DNA of 64,000 nt. It comes from Isoperla grammatica (taxonomy: Eukaryota > Arthropoda > Insecta > Plecoptera > Perlodidae). This document shows positions 1-13,258 of the stretch, one piece after another. Position numbers and translations under genes: made by a program. The notes beneath the pieces are model-generated. The model saw nothing but the letters and a program-made list of their open reading frames with translations, was not told where the DNA came from and did not search any database. The stretch covers positions 7,532,001 to 7,596,000 of the forward strand of contig OX246739.1 of the NCBI GenBank assembly GCA_945910005.1, given 5' to 3'. Each line of letters begins with the position of its first letter. Position 1 is the stretch's first letter.

Positions 1-3000
1 TCATACACGCTTATAACCGTATGTGCGTAGCAGCTATGCTAACTCTTTTTTTTTTTTACATGTGACTACTAAACTGTTTTTTGTGAAAAAAAATTTAAAA
101 GAGGGTAACTACCGTTACCTCTTTCTTGAATAATTCGCCCATCAATTACGGAATGCACTGTACGTATTGATCTGCAATCAATTAGACCTACGTAATAATA
201 CTGAGTGTGGCATAAGTCTATTGTTTACCAACACCTAAGTAGGTACTTCTAGGTATTATTGAATTCAATGAACAATTATCCTAATTACGTAGATGCTGTG
301 CGCACACTGCGATCAAGAGAGCTCGCGACAGTGGCGCTCGAACGGCGGCCAACGGCAACGAACTAATCACTCACTATTATGGATTGGATTACTTCATAAC
401 AAACATTAGCGGCCATGCGAACAGCTAAATTTGAACATCAAATCACAATGACATGTTGGAAACAGAATAAATGTCAATAACGTATATGTGGATGTCAATA
501 TAGACGGATAATATAATTTGGTTGGTAATCAGGTTTTGACGAGTCTTTCACTAACTAGTCATAGATTATCACATCAACAAATATTCACAAACCATGCATG
601 AGAAATAATACGTTGTGTCAACATAGAATCACGTCAATTACTGGTCACTGTGTTCATAATAATTATGTGGAATGGAATATTTGCCCAAGAACAATAACAT
701 AACGAACAAGTAATGCATTTAATATATTATTACTGACGAATAGTCCAATCACAAATAGTAATATTCATGATGTTCAGCAAGTTAGCAGATTGGTTATTTT
801 AACTGCACACGTTTAATTATGTTCATTCCATAAGACAAACAGCTCGAGTGCTTCTTGTCAAAAATCACATTTTGTTAAAACAATTCCAGCGCTTTATTTT
901 GAAGTATGATAAGTTTCAGTTATGTTTTTCATATTTGCATGTCATCGCGTTCCAACGATAGTTTTTTAGTTTTTGGACTGACTCTCAAGTCTCGTTTGCA
1001 TGCCCGTGAATAAGGCTAGCAAATAGTTTCTGGGCCAACAATGCTGGAATCCGCACTAACAGGGTCAAATAGTTTTAACGTTGGTCGCTCGTTCGTTATA
1101 AACTAGCCTGTTAATGGTACGGCAACAACGTTTAACAAAAAAAAGTTGGTAACAAATTGAAAAACAGACAGTAAAGATTTAAACTTTCGATCACGCCGCG
1201 TTCGCTTATCTACATAAAAAAGACTTCTCTGTTCCCGTGTATTATTTATTTCCAAATCCCTATTGATTTGAATTCAAAACAACGTATTCTTATTTACGGA
1301 ACACTCAAGTATCGTATCCGCTTTTCTCTTGAAGTAAATCGCGTTCTCAGGTAGCCTATTGGATTGGCTTCTGTTTTTCAACTTTCACTTCGACAAAATC
1401 ATTACTGCGAGTCAATATAAGATGTGGGTTACAACTGACGTCCCCAAGTCATGTTCAAACATGGCAGTTTCGCCTTCACGTCTACCCGAGCATCGTAGAA
1501 ATAGAACACAAATTCAAGTACACGTCATGAAAAGGGAATGCGTCATGGCTTTTCAAGGGGAGAAATTGGTCTATTTGGGAGGGTGTCGGACCTGATAGCT
1601 TGCTTCACAGGCAGACAGGCCATCGTCCCGGCTGTAAAGGGGAAGAGATGGGTCCTTGGATTTAAGAGGTGTGTCAAGGCTTATCTGGATAACTTATTTG
1701 TTATCAGCAGATATTCTCTTTGTTTCCTTCAAGATATCATTGGTACATCTTACTCTTATTTACATTATGTGAGATATATTCTCATATCATGCAGAATTAT
1801 AATATATTTTGTAAGATTAAAATATTTATTATTTCCAGATGATTTTTACAAAATTCACCCCATAAACTAATTCTTTACATTTTAGTTATAATACCGATGG
1901 CCAAAATTGTACCTCTACCTTTGCCTCGTTGTAACATTTACATGTATAACAATGCGTTAGAATCTTCATCTCATAAGTTTTGACATGAAACCCAAATCTT
2001 GTTTACTGTTGCTTCGGTTCGCAATTGAGCACATTTAAAATAGCATAGGAACGTCGTGAGTAGCTCAAAGACAATATGATGTAAGACCACTCTAGCTGGT
2101 ACATAGAGGATGTTCACTACGTGCGTTGGGACATTGGTTCTCTGGCGTATACGGCCCCGCACACTAACGGCTCGTATTGAACACTTTGACGCCTTACAGC
2201 AAAAATATTAACAGTTACTTACAGTACATTGTGTTTAGCTGTTGAGCAACATTATTGTTGCGTATTCAAAACGAAACTATAATAATATGACGTCAGACCT
2301 TTAGTCTCGTGGTATGAGCTAAGGGCATTGTTTATGTTTACTATCAAATAAAACTTTCTATTTGGTATAAAATTGCAAAACGAAAACATAAATAAGAGTT
2401 ACTTTTTAAACTGCACCAGTCTTGTCACCATTGATGCGCGGAATCCCATAAATCTTGAAGCAAAATATTGATCAGCAAAACTACTTAGAATCAAAGACAG
2501 TTTTGGCATATTTTAACAATAGGTAAATCATTGGCGTGACTTACAATCTCAGACTCCGTCGTGTCTAAGGTCTAAGGGTAGGGGTGTCTAAAGTACACTC
2601 TACTTGTACATATATTATACAGTTTTCTAAGTTACCAGCGGGGGTTGATATAACATAAAGGTATGATAGCTTTAAGTTTGGTTTGTATTTCCGAGTATCA
2701 TAGATGCTTTGTTCTTAAATAATAAGCTACTTAATTAGTTTTCGAACGCTTAAGTGATACTTTTTGTCTTGATAAAGGGGAACACAAGATAATAGGAGAT
2801 GGAAGTGATAATATGCCCAAGGGAGAATGGTGGCTAAAAATAATGTAATTTAAAATGTAAGTTTGAACTTATTGGAAGACTGCTTTCGTAACGAAACTTT
2901 CTTACATAATTTGATACAAAAGCTTTCAAATTTATTTCTTTATTTAACCTCTACTTGAGATAAATCTTTGGCCTTAATTGAGCAAGATAATCTCTTATCT

Positions 3001-3448
3001 TTGAGAAAACTTTTAGGAGTATCTTTCTTAATAACTGTTTAACAAGTTTTCTTTTACCAAAACGAAATAAGTAGAAGAGCTTAAGTTTTATCTTCTCTTA
3101 AACGACAGTGAAATCTCGAGTATCATAATAAAGTTTTCATTGGCTCTCTGATATTAAAAGATTATATATTTATGCGAGAACAGCATCGCTTAAACTCAGA
3201 GCCGGGACAATCTTTACACGAAGATCAACTTCATATCAAAGTAGCTTTAACAACATTGTTATCAAGTCTTGGATGAGTGAACCTTCGTTGGTGTCTTCAA
3301 TTGACAGACATCTGCAGAAAGCTTAAGTAGAAAGTCTATTGTACGCCGAATCTATTTTAACTGCTTAGGTAAATGCCCAATTGAAAACTTCCACAGCTGA
3401 ATAAATCGGAACAAAACGCTGCAGTAGAACGGCATGACTATCTTCTCT
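1..3448. other. AT-rich stretch, no gene seen
   Basis: Short ORFs exist (for example 1538-1870 plus and 2162-1971 minus) but none has a recognisable motif, a convincing signal peptide or flanking splice sites. No RNA gene or element with terminal repeats was found. Confidence 0.5.
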
Positions 3449-4252
3449 GCCACGCCGTTAGTCTCTGACGGGAGGAATTACCTCTGCAGCGATGTCAGTC
3501 TCGTCTGATGGGAAGAATTACATCTGCCACGCTGTCAGGCTCGTCTGACGGGAGGAATTACCTATGCAGCGCTGTCAGGCTGGTCTGACGGGAGGAATTA
3601 CTTCTGCCACGCTGTCAGGCTCGTCTGACGGGAGGAATTACCTCTGCAGCGCTGTCAGGTTCGTCTGATGGGAGGAATTACCTCTGCAGCGCTTTCAGGC
3701 TCGTCTGACGGGAGGAATTACCTCTGCAGCGCTGTCAGGTTCGTCTGATGGGAGGAATTACCTCTGCAGCGCTGTCAGGCTGGTCTGACGGGAGGAATTA
3801 CTTCTGCCACGCTGTCAGGCTCGTCTGATGGGAGGAATTACCTCTGCAGCGCTGTCAGGCTGGTCTGACGGGAGGAATTACTTCTGCCACGCTGTCAGGC
3901 TCGTCTGATGAGAGGAATTACCTCTGCAGCGCTTTCAGGCTCGTCTGACGGGAGGAATTACCTCTGCAGCGCTGTCAGGTTCGTCTGATGGGAGGAATTA
4001 CCTCTGCAGCGCTGTCAGGCTGGTCTGACGGGAGGAATTACTTCTGCCACGCTGTCAGGCTCGTCTGGCGGGGGGAATTACATCTTCAGCGATGTCAGGC
4101 TTGTCTGATGGGAGGAATTACATCTTCAGCGATGTCAGGCTTGTCTGATGGGAGAAATTACCTCTGCAGCGCTGTCAGGCTTGTCTGATGGGAGGAAGTA
4201 CCTCTGCAGCGCTGTCAGGCTTGTCTGACGGGAGGAATTACCACTGCAGCTC
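3449..4252. repeat. 40-bp minisatellite, about 20 copies
   Basis: A 40-bp unit centred on CTGACGGGAGGAATTACCTC and containing CTGCAGCGCTGTCAGGCT is repeated head to tail about 20 times. Two unit types alternate irregularly, one ending CTCTGCAGC and one ending TTCTGCCAC. Multi-unit blocks recur, for example the block near 3721-3840 and again near 3961-4080, which points to recent block-wise expansion. The array is more GC-rich than its surroundings. The short plus-strand ORF across its end is a by-product of the repeat. Confidence 0.95.
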
Positions 4253-4254
4253 AT

Positions 4255-5690
4255 GGCTCGGTCGATTACGTCTAAGTGACGTCTAATGACATGCGATATA
4301 CCGACTGCTCGGAGTCAGTGGCGGACGATCGAGACCTTAGAGTCAGGGCGAGACAGGGCTGCCCAGTCAAGCGATGCGATGCTGTTGGCAAGATCCCAAA
4401 CAACAAAGCAGGTACCAGTCCTGCATATATGGCATATCATTCAAGTAAGCCATAGCAAATTCGTGGTGGAAATGTGTGCCCTATGTTTTTATGAACTAAT
4501 GTGTAGAATATGGTAGAGATGATGCTATTCAGGGATCTGCAACGTAGGGCTCCAAGTTTTCATATCTTTCATCAATATTAGCTGGAGAGTCTTTTTACTG
4601 CTTAACTTTTTAATGTGTGCAATTTTATGACAGGGACATTTGATTAATTCGTTTTTCTATACTTATGTTTCACATTATCAATGCATTTTTTACTCCCAGC
4701 ATAAAACACACAAAACACACACAAAACTCTAAATTATAGATTACATTTAAAAACAATTTTGCCATGCTACAGAAAATGAAAACGGATAGGGAGGGATTTC
4801 TGCTAAGATGTGGTGTTTTAAAAAAGGCTACAGAAAGTAGCAAAATTGGTTTCTTTTCAAACCACAGTTTGATCAGCTTGGTAAACAAAGATTCGGCGAA
4901 ACGATTACTTTTTCCAATCCAACGTTCGGCAGACAGGCTACTTTCTCTCAATTGACTAAGGGTATTGCTGAAATGGTATTGATATTGACTTTGTCAAGAC
5001 CCACATACTCACTTTTGTGGTCCTAAAGTGTTCATGCAACAGCGTTGAAAACTTATTTCTGATAGTGTTTAAAATATACATTCAAATACTCAACTTCACG
5101 GAAAACCAACATATGTAATGCACTCAAATTTGAAAAAGGGACGTGTTGTGTGGAAATTGATTTTCTTATGGTTTTGGTTTGAAATCGTATACAGTCATAT
5201 GATTGTTTCTTATGCCAGTTTATTGTTATCTTGGTTATCATGTTTTTGAAACTGTTGAGTTTAACTGTTATTATATTTGGATGTTCATAAAATTGAATAT
5301 TTATATCGGACTTAGGGTGTCTGAAGGTATCTTTGTTGCAAAGACCCAATTCCCTGATTCGCACATTTTGTTTTTGTTTCATCGCTAGTTTTAATTTGTA
5401 TATATTAATGCCTTTAGTAATATTTCAGTTTAATTACGAAGATCAGACCAGTTTTTCTAAGTATTCTAATTCTAATTTTGATATTAACTAGCTTTAACTC
5501 TTTACAAATAAACTTTCTTCTATTTATTAAGTCTTAGTTCCAAGCGAAGCCACACAGAGTTGTATTGAAGCAAAACATATACATGCTGAATGAAAACGAG
5601 TCAAAAATATATGTGTTTCTGTAACGGTAGCTTAAAAACCCACACAAGTAAATATGTGTCTAGTTTTCCAATCCGTTGATGTGAACAATA
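4255..5690. other. No gene seen
   Basis: AT-rich sequence with small ORFs on both strands (4670-4955, 5053-5388) that overlap as mirror images and show no domain or signal peptide. Nothing else is recognised. Confidence 0.45.
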
Positions 5691-5692
5691 AA

Positions 5693-5696
<4 letters not shown>

Positions 5697-5737
<41 letters not shown>
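5697..5737. repeat. (AT)n microsatellite
   Basis: An uninterrupted run of about 20 AT dinucleotides. Confidence 0.98.
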
Positions 5738-5742
<5 letters not shown>

Positions 5743-5909
5743 TGGGGTAGTGAACAAGAGCAATGCCAACATTCAATCTGGGGCCAGACTATCCATATAT
5801 GGGTTTGGAATGGAACATTGAACATTCCGTAGTAATTATCACCATATTTGAAATTCCTACCCATGGAATGTGTTTAAAAGTAAATTAATTACCATTACCC
5901 ATGTCGTAG

Positions 5910-5945
5910 AATACAACACAACCTACTTGAGTGTTGTGTTGTATT
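5910..5945. repeat. 13-bp perfect hairpin
   Basis: AATACAACACAAC is followed after 10 bases by its exact reverse complement GTTGTGTTGTATT. No target-site duplication or flanking gene gives it a role. Confidence 0.8.
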
Positions 5946-7830
5946 TCATTTGCAGAACCACTCAGCATAGCACGCTGCTGTAGCCTTTCTTATATTGATT
6001 TCCACTCCCGTTCCCGTATGTTGTGCCCGCTTATTCTCGAGTACTTAACGTCTGATGACAGATGAGTCTACAGAATGTCTCGTGTACGCGTATTCGTCTT
6101 TCTCTCGCTCTCTCCTAATCCCTCAGGAATTGTCCTCTCCTCTTGGAAAACTCATCTCTATCCCTTCCCATCTTAGGAGCTCCTATACTGTGCTGTGGTT
6201 CCTAATCAGTGATCCATATACGCTATGCAAATCCACAATCTTATTTTCTGTCTTATGTAACATCATAATAACCCCATAATGGGTTACTATACAAATCTAT
6301 TTCACGTCATAATATGTTCATATATTTCCGTATAATCAACTAAGCGCGTAAACATGTAACACTGTACACTACACTGTATATAACATGTGTCACACGCAGA
6401 AACCTATTGACCCGGAATAAATGCTAAAACCACAGGTTGGTGTTAAAATGTATATAACATGTATGTATGTTTTAAATTTTATCTCAAACTTGAACATAAG
6501 TAATTTCATCTATGTTTCTCGCAATCAGCTTTTTTCCGTATCCATGTGTGCGATGTGCTCCTCTTTACTGATGCTCACTTTGGTTTATGTCGCCATTCAG
6601 ATAACTCTACACAAACCTCTCCTCATAGTCCATTGTTACCGGCTCAGTTTACGATCGAATATCACAGGATTCGATACTAAATTCCGAACAAACCCATCTC
6701 ATTGTTTTTAGAGTAACAAAGCATCGGTGAAGTAACGGAGCGGAAAAAATGAGGCTGATTTACTCTGACGTAGTTTTTATTCAATTCACTGAATCTGAAC
6801 AATGGATATGATGTATTCTAGGTTCAGGCGGATGTATAGCGGATCTTGACGCGTTTTCCGTCCGAGTTATGTTATGCAAAATCGTGTTTTAAGCCACCAA
6901 TTTTCTCGCGCGTTACACCTGAGCATCCAATTCGGGAGGTTGTCGGTTCTATACCAGCCATCAACAATCCTGACAGAAAGCTTTTTTCAAGGTATCTTCT
7001 CGTGCAAAAGACGAATTCTGAAATTGAGTCCTATAAAATAGCAGATAGCCTGTATGGACATTCCCTCCCAACTATCCTCGCACTACATCACCCGAAGAAC
7101 AAGGGTCAAATTGTGTAGGCAAGTTTCGTAAAAACAATTTATACATTTATAATTTTGTCATCACAAAAATAAAAAAATCGTATTCATTTCGCCAATTTAA
7201 TAATCTTCCTCCAAATATAATATTAAAATCTCCGTCAAAGAAAAAAATAATTGGTAGTGTAGAAAATTATCGTCGTGTTAAATGAACTGCCTTGAAGAAT
7301 TGAGTAATCGTGCGTGAGAGGGAATTAGGACTTAATCCATACGAGTGAAATGTTCTTCGAGTTGATAACACTGTAAGAGCTATACTGAAATATTTACTTT
7401 GTGAGTTCAGAGTTATTGAAGTATGAAACATTTATCTAACGTAAAGCGTTGAAATCCAAGCATTACGGAGAATCTGATTAGTGGTATTGTTTTGCGTGTA
7501 TGCTATAATACATCTATAATATACACTTTGACGCTCGATGACTCGTGCGATTGGTTGGCGTGAAAATCCAACAGAAACGTGACCTAAAATGAGGGATCGT
7601 CTCTGATGTTCCTGTTGATGACGTAATTTCCTCCCCCACCCCCTCGCTAAGCCCTCAGCCCTCACAGAGAGCGAACCGATTCATCCGAATGCGATCTGAT
7701 ACTTAGAACCTGCACGGTGGCTGGCTCTGTCGATAAGTGGCGTACGTTACAAGGCTGCTGGCAATCACGAGTTAAGTAGCTCTCTGAAGAATAAGCGCAC
7801 GCGATCACTTTACGCTTAAATAAACATAAG
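5946..7830. other. No gene seen
   Basis: Contains weak ORFs (6055-6279, 6421-6711, 6846-7118 plus; 7665-7432 minus) without motifs. A degenerate tRNA B-box-like word near 6948 is too weak to call. Confidence 0.4.
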
Positions 7831-7835
7831 TGCGA

Positions 7836-7880
7836 TATAAAAGCAATTTACTAGAGAAAACACAGAACAGTTATCAGTTC
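7836..7880 (+). promoter_or_regulatory. Possible core promoter (TATA plus CAGT initiators)
   Basis: TATAAAAG at 7836 is followed by ACAGTT with its A at 7869 (33 bases downstream) and by ATCAGTTC with its A at 7876. The spacing of the first suits a TATA/initiator pair of arthropod type. No clear downstream coding exon was found; the ATG near 7911 opens only a four-residue frame, so this may be a chance match or the start of a gene with a non-coding first exon. Confidence 0.25.
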
Positions 7881-8295
7881 TCTATTCTCTTGCAGCAGTG
7901 CTGGAAAGCAATGTTCTCATTTTAAAAATAAAAAATAAATACTAAAAACAGTTACACAAGAAATATCTGGCAAGTGGCAACCAGCTTTCAACCTGTATTC
8001 TACTACCACTTTTTAAGTAATTGTTTACTTATTTTAAAGACAAAATTGTAATCATCGCAAATATAAATTATGTGCTCGACGCCATTTAACAAACTTCGTG
8101 TTTGTTTTCATCAAATAGGTATCACTCTTTTATAATCAAGTTGATGTGTTTCGAGACCGCTCTGGGATCCTTCGTCGGAACTACTATACCCAGATTGTCC
8201 CAAACCGTGTCAGAATGGTTTTTGAGAATTTTACGGACGTCTCGAAAGAGCTCACAACTATTTTGGCTCTAAAATATATCGTATAAATTTAGAGT

Positions 8296-8425
8296 ACATT
8301 TTTAATGCAATTTATCCCGACTGGGGTAAAACCAATCTTTGCTCTTCCTCTGCATAGCAGCGTCGTAGAGAGGGTGAGCGTTGATCCTGTAAATCAGGTA
8401 CCTGAGTTGTTCCAGAGTTACTCTC
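8296..8425 (-). CDS. Candidate coding fragment, unidentified
   Basis: On the minus strand a frame of about 40 codons reads VTLEQLRYLIYRINAHPL and continues with charged and aromatic residues before a stop near 8298. Its composition looks protein-like and unlike the surrounding AT-rich sequence. The frame has a stop just upstream, inside what would be the exon after a good acceptor (TTATTTTCAG, AG at about 8456). The opposite strand is also open for 49 codons, so strand is not certain. No family is recognised. It could be a degraded exon, an internal exon with weak splice sites, or chance. Confidence 0.2.
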
Positions 8426-8639
8426 CCACACAGAGTCACTTATTTTATGTATGACTGAAAATAATGTATTCCACGGTATTCATCACACATTCTAACAGCC
8501 CGATATAATTAGAAGTGTAGTTGGGCAACCGTTTGGCGCTGGGGTCGTCTTCGGCTATGAGTTGCGAGGCAAAGAAGAGAGTACTGGATAAATGTACGTC
8601 TGCTTCAAATGAATGTCTTACTACCATTTTGAAATAACT

Positions 8640-9410
8640 TCATAACTTTAAGGAGATCCGCTTAATATGGCTTGTTCTTCAGATTAACTATTTCTCTCTC
8701 TCAATCTCTGTCTCACGGTTTCCATGCATTGTATTATTTTAAACTAGATATTAATTTACGCTATGTGAATTTTCAAAATGTCAGATGTTTTAATTACCAC
8801 TTAGTTTGGTGACAACAATGAACTCGACTTAAGTTGTTGTATTCTTAAGTCTAAGTAGAGTTTAGATAACTTTAGCTATACAGAGAAAGTTCCAGATGTT
8901 CTCACTTTCTTACACTCCAGTGGTAACTGAAACTGGCTACTTAAAATATTGAATAATGCAATGCTGTGCTGTAGCAAAGGTGTCGCTAACGCTTTGAGAA
9001 GTAGCAAAAGTAAGGTCACACCTTATAATGTTCCTCCACAACTCAGGCCATGCGACTAAATAACGCTTTAGATTCTTACCTAGATGATGCACCAAGTATA
9101 GAAAGTAATCAAATCAAGCATTTGAGTTCCCAAAACATAATGTTTAAAGCAGATAGATGTATCAAAGCAACGTACTTTTCATAATGGAGATATTTTGCAA
9201 ATTAGTTGAGCAGATAAACCGGTAACTTAGTGAGTTAGGTATCCCTTTACCCTTAATCGGCTTTATATGAGCGTATTGGAGAGGGGGATCAAAATCAAAC
9301 AAATATATAAAATAAAACTAAATAAAATAACAATGGCGCATGGGGATGAGCAAGTGACGGGCGACGTCAAAGGTGGGTGTACATGTGTTGTACATTTTAA
9401 CAAGTTGTCT
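8640..9410. other. No gene seen
   Basis: AT-rich, with a minus-strand donor-like CATCTAG/GTAAGAAT near 9080 but no acceptable acceptor or open exon beside it. Confidence 0.35.
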
Positions 9411-9417
9411 GTGTTGG

Positions 9418-9455
9418 TATAAAAACGGCATCGCAAGACCTGTCCGATCAGGATT
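9418..9455 (+). promoter_or_regulatory. Possible core promoter (TATAAAAA plus TCAGG)
   Basis: TATAAAAACG at 9418 and ATCAGG with its A at 9450 are 32 bases apart, the usual TATA-to-start distance. A GACGTCA word (CRE-like) lies about 55 bases upstream. No downstream coding exon with a signal peptide or domain was found, so the call rests on motif spacing only. Confidence 0.3.
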
Positions 9456-10229
9456 TCGACGAAGGTATTGATTCATTCCGATTGTTCTGTTTTGTCTGAT
9501 AATTCAATTTGAACCCATTTCGTTTCATAAATAGGATTTGAAGAGGGCTCGAAACGCACGGGCGTGCTTGTGTAATATGAGGGTTGCTGGAGCTCACTCC
9601 GAAAATCACATCCAATATAATGTTATTATGGGACATCACTAGACCCACTTCATGTTTTTGTTGCGTCGAAACATTTGCTCACAAACAGTACTTTATCTGC
9701 ACATATGAGTGCGATTATTTTTTTTTTCATTTTTTTGTGTGTGATTGTTCATTTTTTTTTGTTATATCTCTAGACAAGAATCTTGACACCACCACTGTGC
9801 AACAGATAAAGTGGACTACAGAGAGTAGGGAGCGCTACTTATTATGGTAAAAGCCTAGAGATATTGTACAGCCTAGGGTACCAACAATAATTACTTCGCT
9901 CTTACAAAAGAAACTTCATCATCATGTAAATATTTTGAAGGGGGAGGATTTAGAGCAACAAAAACCACCGCGACTGTTATTCTTCAATTCACTCTTCAGT
10001 CTTCTCATTGTAACCGCAGCCATTTTGTCGCCCTCTCACACCCGCCATTTTGTCAGCCCGCGGTCCGAGCGCTCGCATGAGCTAAACCCAATACTGGCCA
10101 TCGGGAAACGATTCAGTCTTCTCATTACACAGTTAACGAGCTGCTAGGCTGACCGTAATAGGGAGACGTATTTCCATTACCAGACAATCAACGAGCTTGA
10201 GCGGTGATTGACTTGGAATGTGAAACACA

Positions 10230-10239
10230 GTCACGTGAC
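10230..10239. promoter_or_regulatory. Palindromic E-box GTCACGTGAC
   Basis: A perfect 10-base match to the extended CACGTG site bound by USF/MITF/TFEB-type bHLH-Zip factors. The same 10-mer occurs at 36981-36990. No promoter is identified beside it, so function is unproven. Confidence 0.3.
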
Positions 10240-10565
10240 CGGTGATCGAATTGACTTGGCGTCACGTTATAGAATGCGTTGAAATGAAATCTTGTTAGAG
10301 ATTATCCAATCACATGTCAGAGCTTCTGTCAACATTGGTTGAATAACACTTGATGTCCAGATAGACCATCAAGATAGGTCGATAGTTAAATAGGTTATCA
10401 AGAAGTGTTGTACCAGAATTCAATCAATATAAATGTACTAACATTTGGTACTTTTCCGTGAGGTATCTGGAATAAACATGTTTGAAGTGAACCTATACGT
10501 TGTAGACACTGTATTTTCACAAGCGCACTAAACGAGATGCAAAACCTTGTAAGAGTATTTGAAAA

Positions 10566-11026
10566 TGTTTCGATTTTTAGAACTTGCCATATTTAATGGT
10601 ACGTTTGCAAGTCTAAATAGGTAAGTTCTCCAAATTGTATGTCAAAACTTTCTAACTTAATATTATAACTTTTACATTTCTTCAGCAAACATTTCGTCAC
10701 AACTAGACTAGAATGAAATGTTCCGTCCATGCAGCGCCGATTCCACACGTGTTCCGATTTCTCTTAATAACGACGGAAACGTGTGCAAAGTTTACAACGG
10801 CAACCGAGTCAATTCCAAAACTGTCGCAGTGAGTTGTGTTTTACGACTTTCCAAAGCAGGAAACGACTTTGAGCGAATACTATTTACGACGCTACCTCCA
10901 CAACACACGTGGTATTATCCATGCTGGCAACCATGTTTTTATTTCTACTCTATGAATGACTATAAACATATTCGAAATATTATGACTGAGAACGTAGCAG
11001 TTGAGCCAATATCACTGCGAATGTAA
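10566..11026 (+). CDS. Candidate small gene with 65-nt intron, unidentified product
   Basis: A textbook short intron lies at 10621-10685: donor AATAG/GTAAGTTCT, a branch-like CTAAC at about 10652, and acceptor TTTACATTTCTTCAG. After the acceptor all three frames stop within about 40 bases, so the intron would be in a 5' UTR. The next ATG at 10718 opens a 102-codon frame to 11026, beginning MFRPCSADSTRVPISLNNDG. Inside it, at 10829, is a further strong donor (GTGAGT) in phase 0, so the real exon may end at 10828 after 37 codons. An alternative ATG at 10713 opens another frame. The protein matches no family I recognise and has no signal peptide. The splice signals are the main evidence; coding status is doubtful. 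Confidence 0.25.
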
Positions 11027-11029
11027 ACA

Positions 11030-13220
11030 AGACACGTTCGTTCCTTTTATGTCATAGTAAATGGTTTCCCATAAATTTACATATTGTGCTTTTCCGTATG
11101 AATACAACATCTATATTGTTATTTTGAATTGATTCGATTTTATTCGAGCAACAGTTCGCATTGTATAGATGATGTTGAGTATTCGTAAACGTATTTCAAC
11201 TGTTTTCGAATAACGTATAAAATGGGAATTTGTGTAATTAAATTATGCATAATGTATACAATAACAATAAAGTGCCGCTTAAAACGACTGACAAACAGTA
11301 CAGAGCCAAATCCAATTCATTACAAATTGCACAATCACGTTACATGGAAGTATAAAAGAGTTGTTATTTCACGTTTAGTTGTGGAAATCAAACTTGGTTT
11401 GCCGATTCTAAATTTTTGTTGCTATGATCGTGAATTGCGCATGACGATAATAATATGCTGGGTCCTGTCAATTCTTTTAGCGGAATTTTGGTGACCCTCA
11501 AGTATTGACGATAAAGATGTCCTTGGCAATATGTTGGCATGAACGAAATGAGAGATTGTTTGAAGATCTGAGCAAATACTCTAAGTACAGCTGGTTGAAC
11601 GTCTGTGGTGAGAGGACTGTGAATATTATAAAATAAGAATTTGATTTAATACGAAAGTGTTACTTTGAGTAAATAACTTTGAGATTGTATCATTACGTAA
11701 AATGTTGTTCAAATATTGCTCCGGCAAAGTCAACAATATAAATTGATACAACGTAATAATATTGCCTTTTAAAGCCGGCACAATCAACAAAGAAAACATG
11801 CACTTTATTTCTATAAGTATCATTTTACACGACAACCCAGAAAACCTCACTTATTGGTACAACAGCTCACAGATTCCTCGTTTCATAAAGTAATCTTCTC
11901 TTGTACGTCGCATGGAGCAATTTGATGAAAAATGCGAAACATTTCAGATGAGTTTCTTCCGTATAATAATTTAAACCCTTCATGGAAACTGAAATAAGAA
12001 AACAACATTTCTGGTCTTTGCGGTAGACGGAGTTTCGTTTAAAATGCCAACTTCCTACATTATCTCTGCACAGAACTCATGCAGGCTGAAGGTATTTCTA
12101 CTTTGCTCGTATGTACTCCGTTTATAATATAGTCGAGAAGCCTCTTGTAAGATAAATTCTTATCCGATGACAACTTTAGGGTTTTTTATAATAGGCCTAC
12201 TAATTTTTGTGTGGATATAAGACGCAACTTTAAAATGCACTTGTAAATCATCACAGTATGCACAACGATTGCGATGCATGTCAGTGTTATGAAAGTCGAT
12301 CCAGTATACGAATCTTAATATAAATGCAACGAGTTGTTTTGATCAACCCCCTTATGTTATAGTAATGTAATTTCCTACTCGCCTGCTAGGCACAACAATT
12401 TTTAAATTGTACACTGAGTTTTGTACGGCTATGATAGTACGTATATATTTCATTAATGTATGCCAAAGAGTAATAGGCCTACAGCATATTTATTCTTTAT
12501 GTATCCATAACAGAAGTATAGTTTTCAGAATACTTTACATAACAGAAACATAAAATGAAGAACACAAATAAAAATAAACATCACATCTAACCGAAAACTT
12601 AATTAAAAATTAAAAATAAATGTGTACATAAAAAAACATTCAGTTATATGTTTGTATTATTTGTTTGCGGATAAAACTATGAACCATACTTTTAAATTTG
12701 TATTTAAATAATCTACATTCTCATGGTATCAAACATTCTATTGTGACTCGACACTGTAGTTCTATTAGATTTTAAACTCATCACAACGCTATTATTTTAT
12801 AAATGTAAACAGCGGATGATAAAGCAGATGCGAGCTGCTCTGCAAGAAATATCTTGAGGGTTGCACGTTCCAAGAATCTTGAAATCAAATGAATATAGAT
12901 AGACATAACAATGCAAACTACATACTGGAAATGACATCAAGCAGTTATTAATTCTAGTTCAATTTTCAAAATGTAGGTTTCGTGTTTAAGCCTGGTAATT
13001 ATGTGCGAGAAATGTGTCACTAATTAAGGTTGCTAATGAACCTTAAGGCCAGAGATTATCAACTACGACGGAGACGATTTGTAGGGTGACATGACGAGGG
13101 TACAGCATCCCCTACTCTTGCAACGGCGATAAAATTATTTACTTTGAGGGAGAGATGGTCTGGGTGACGAGAAGGACTGTCACTTAAGGTAGTTACTTTG
13201 GGGGCTGTTAGTCGCGCAGC
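11030..13220. other. No gene seen
   Basis: AT-rich intergenic or intronic sequence. Two copies of the word TAGGCCTAC occur (12192, 12474). ORF 11222-11494 has no recognisable feature. Confidence 0.4.
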
Positions 13221-13234
13221 ACGGTGTCACGTGG

Positions 13235-13258
13235 TGGGAGGGGAGGGGAGGGGAGGGA
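13235..13258 (+). other. G-quadruplex-type G-run
   Basis: Five runs of three or four G separated by single A bases (GGGAGGGGAGGGG repeated). This fits the four-run G-quadruplex rule on the plus strand. It has no assigned role here. Confidence 0.6.
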
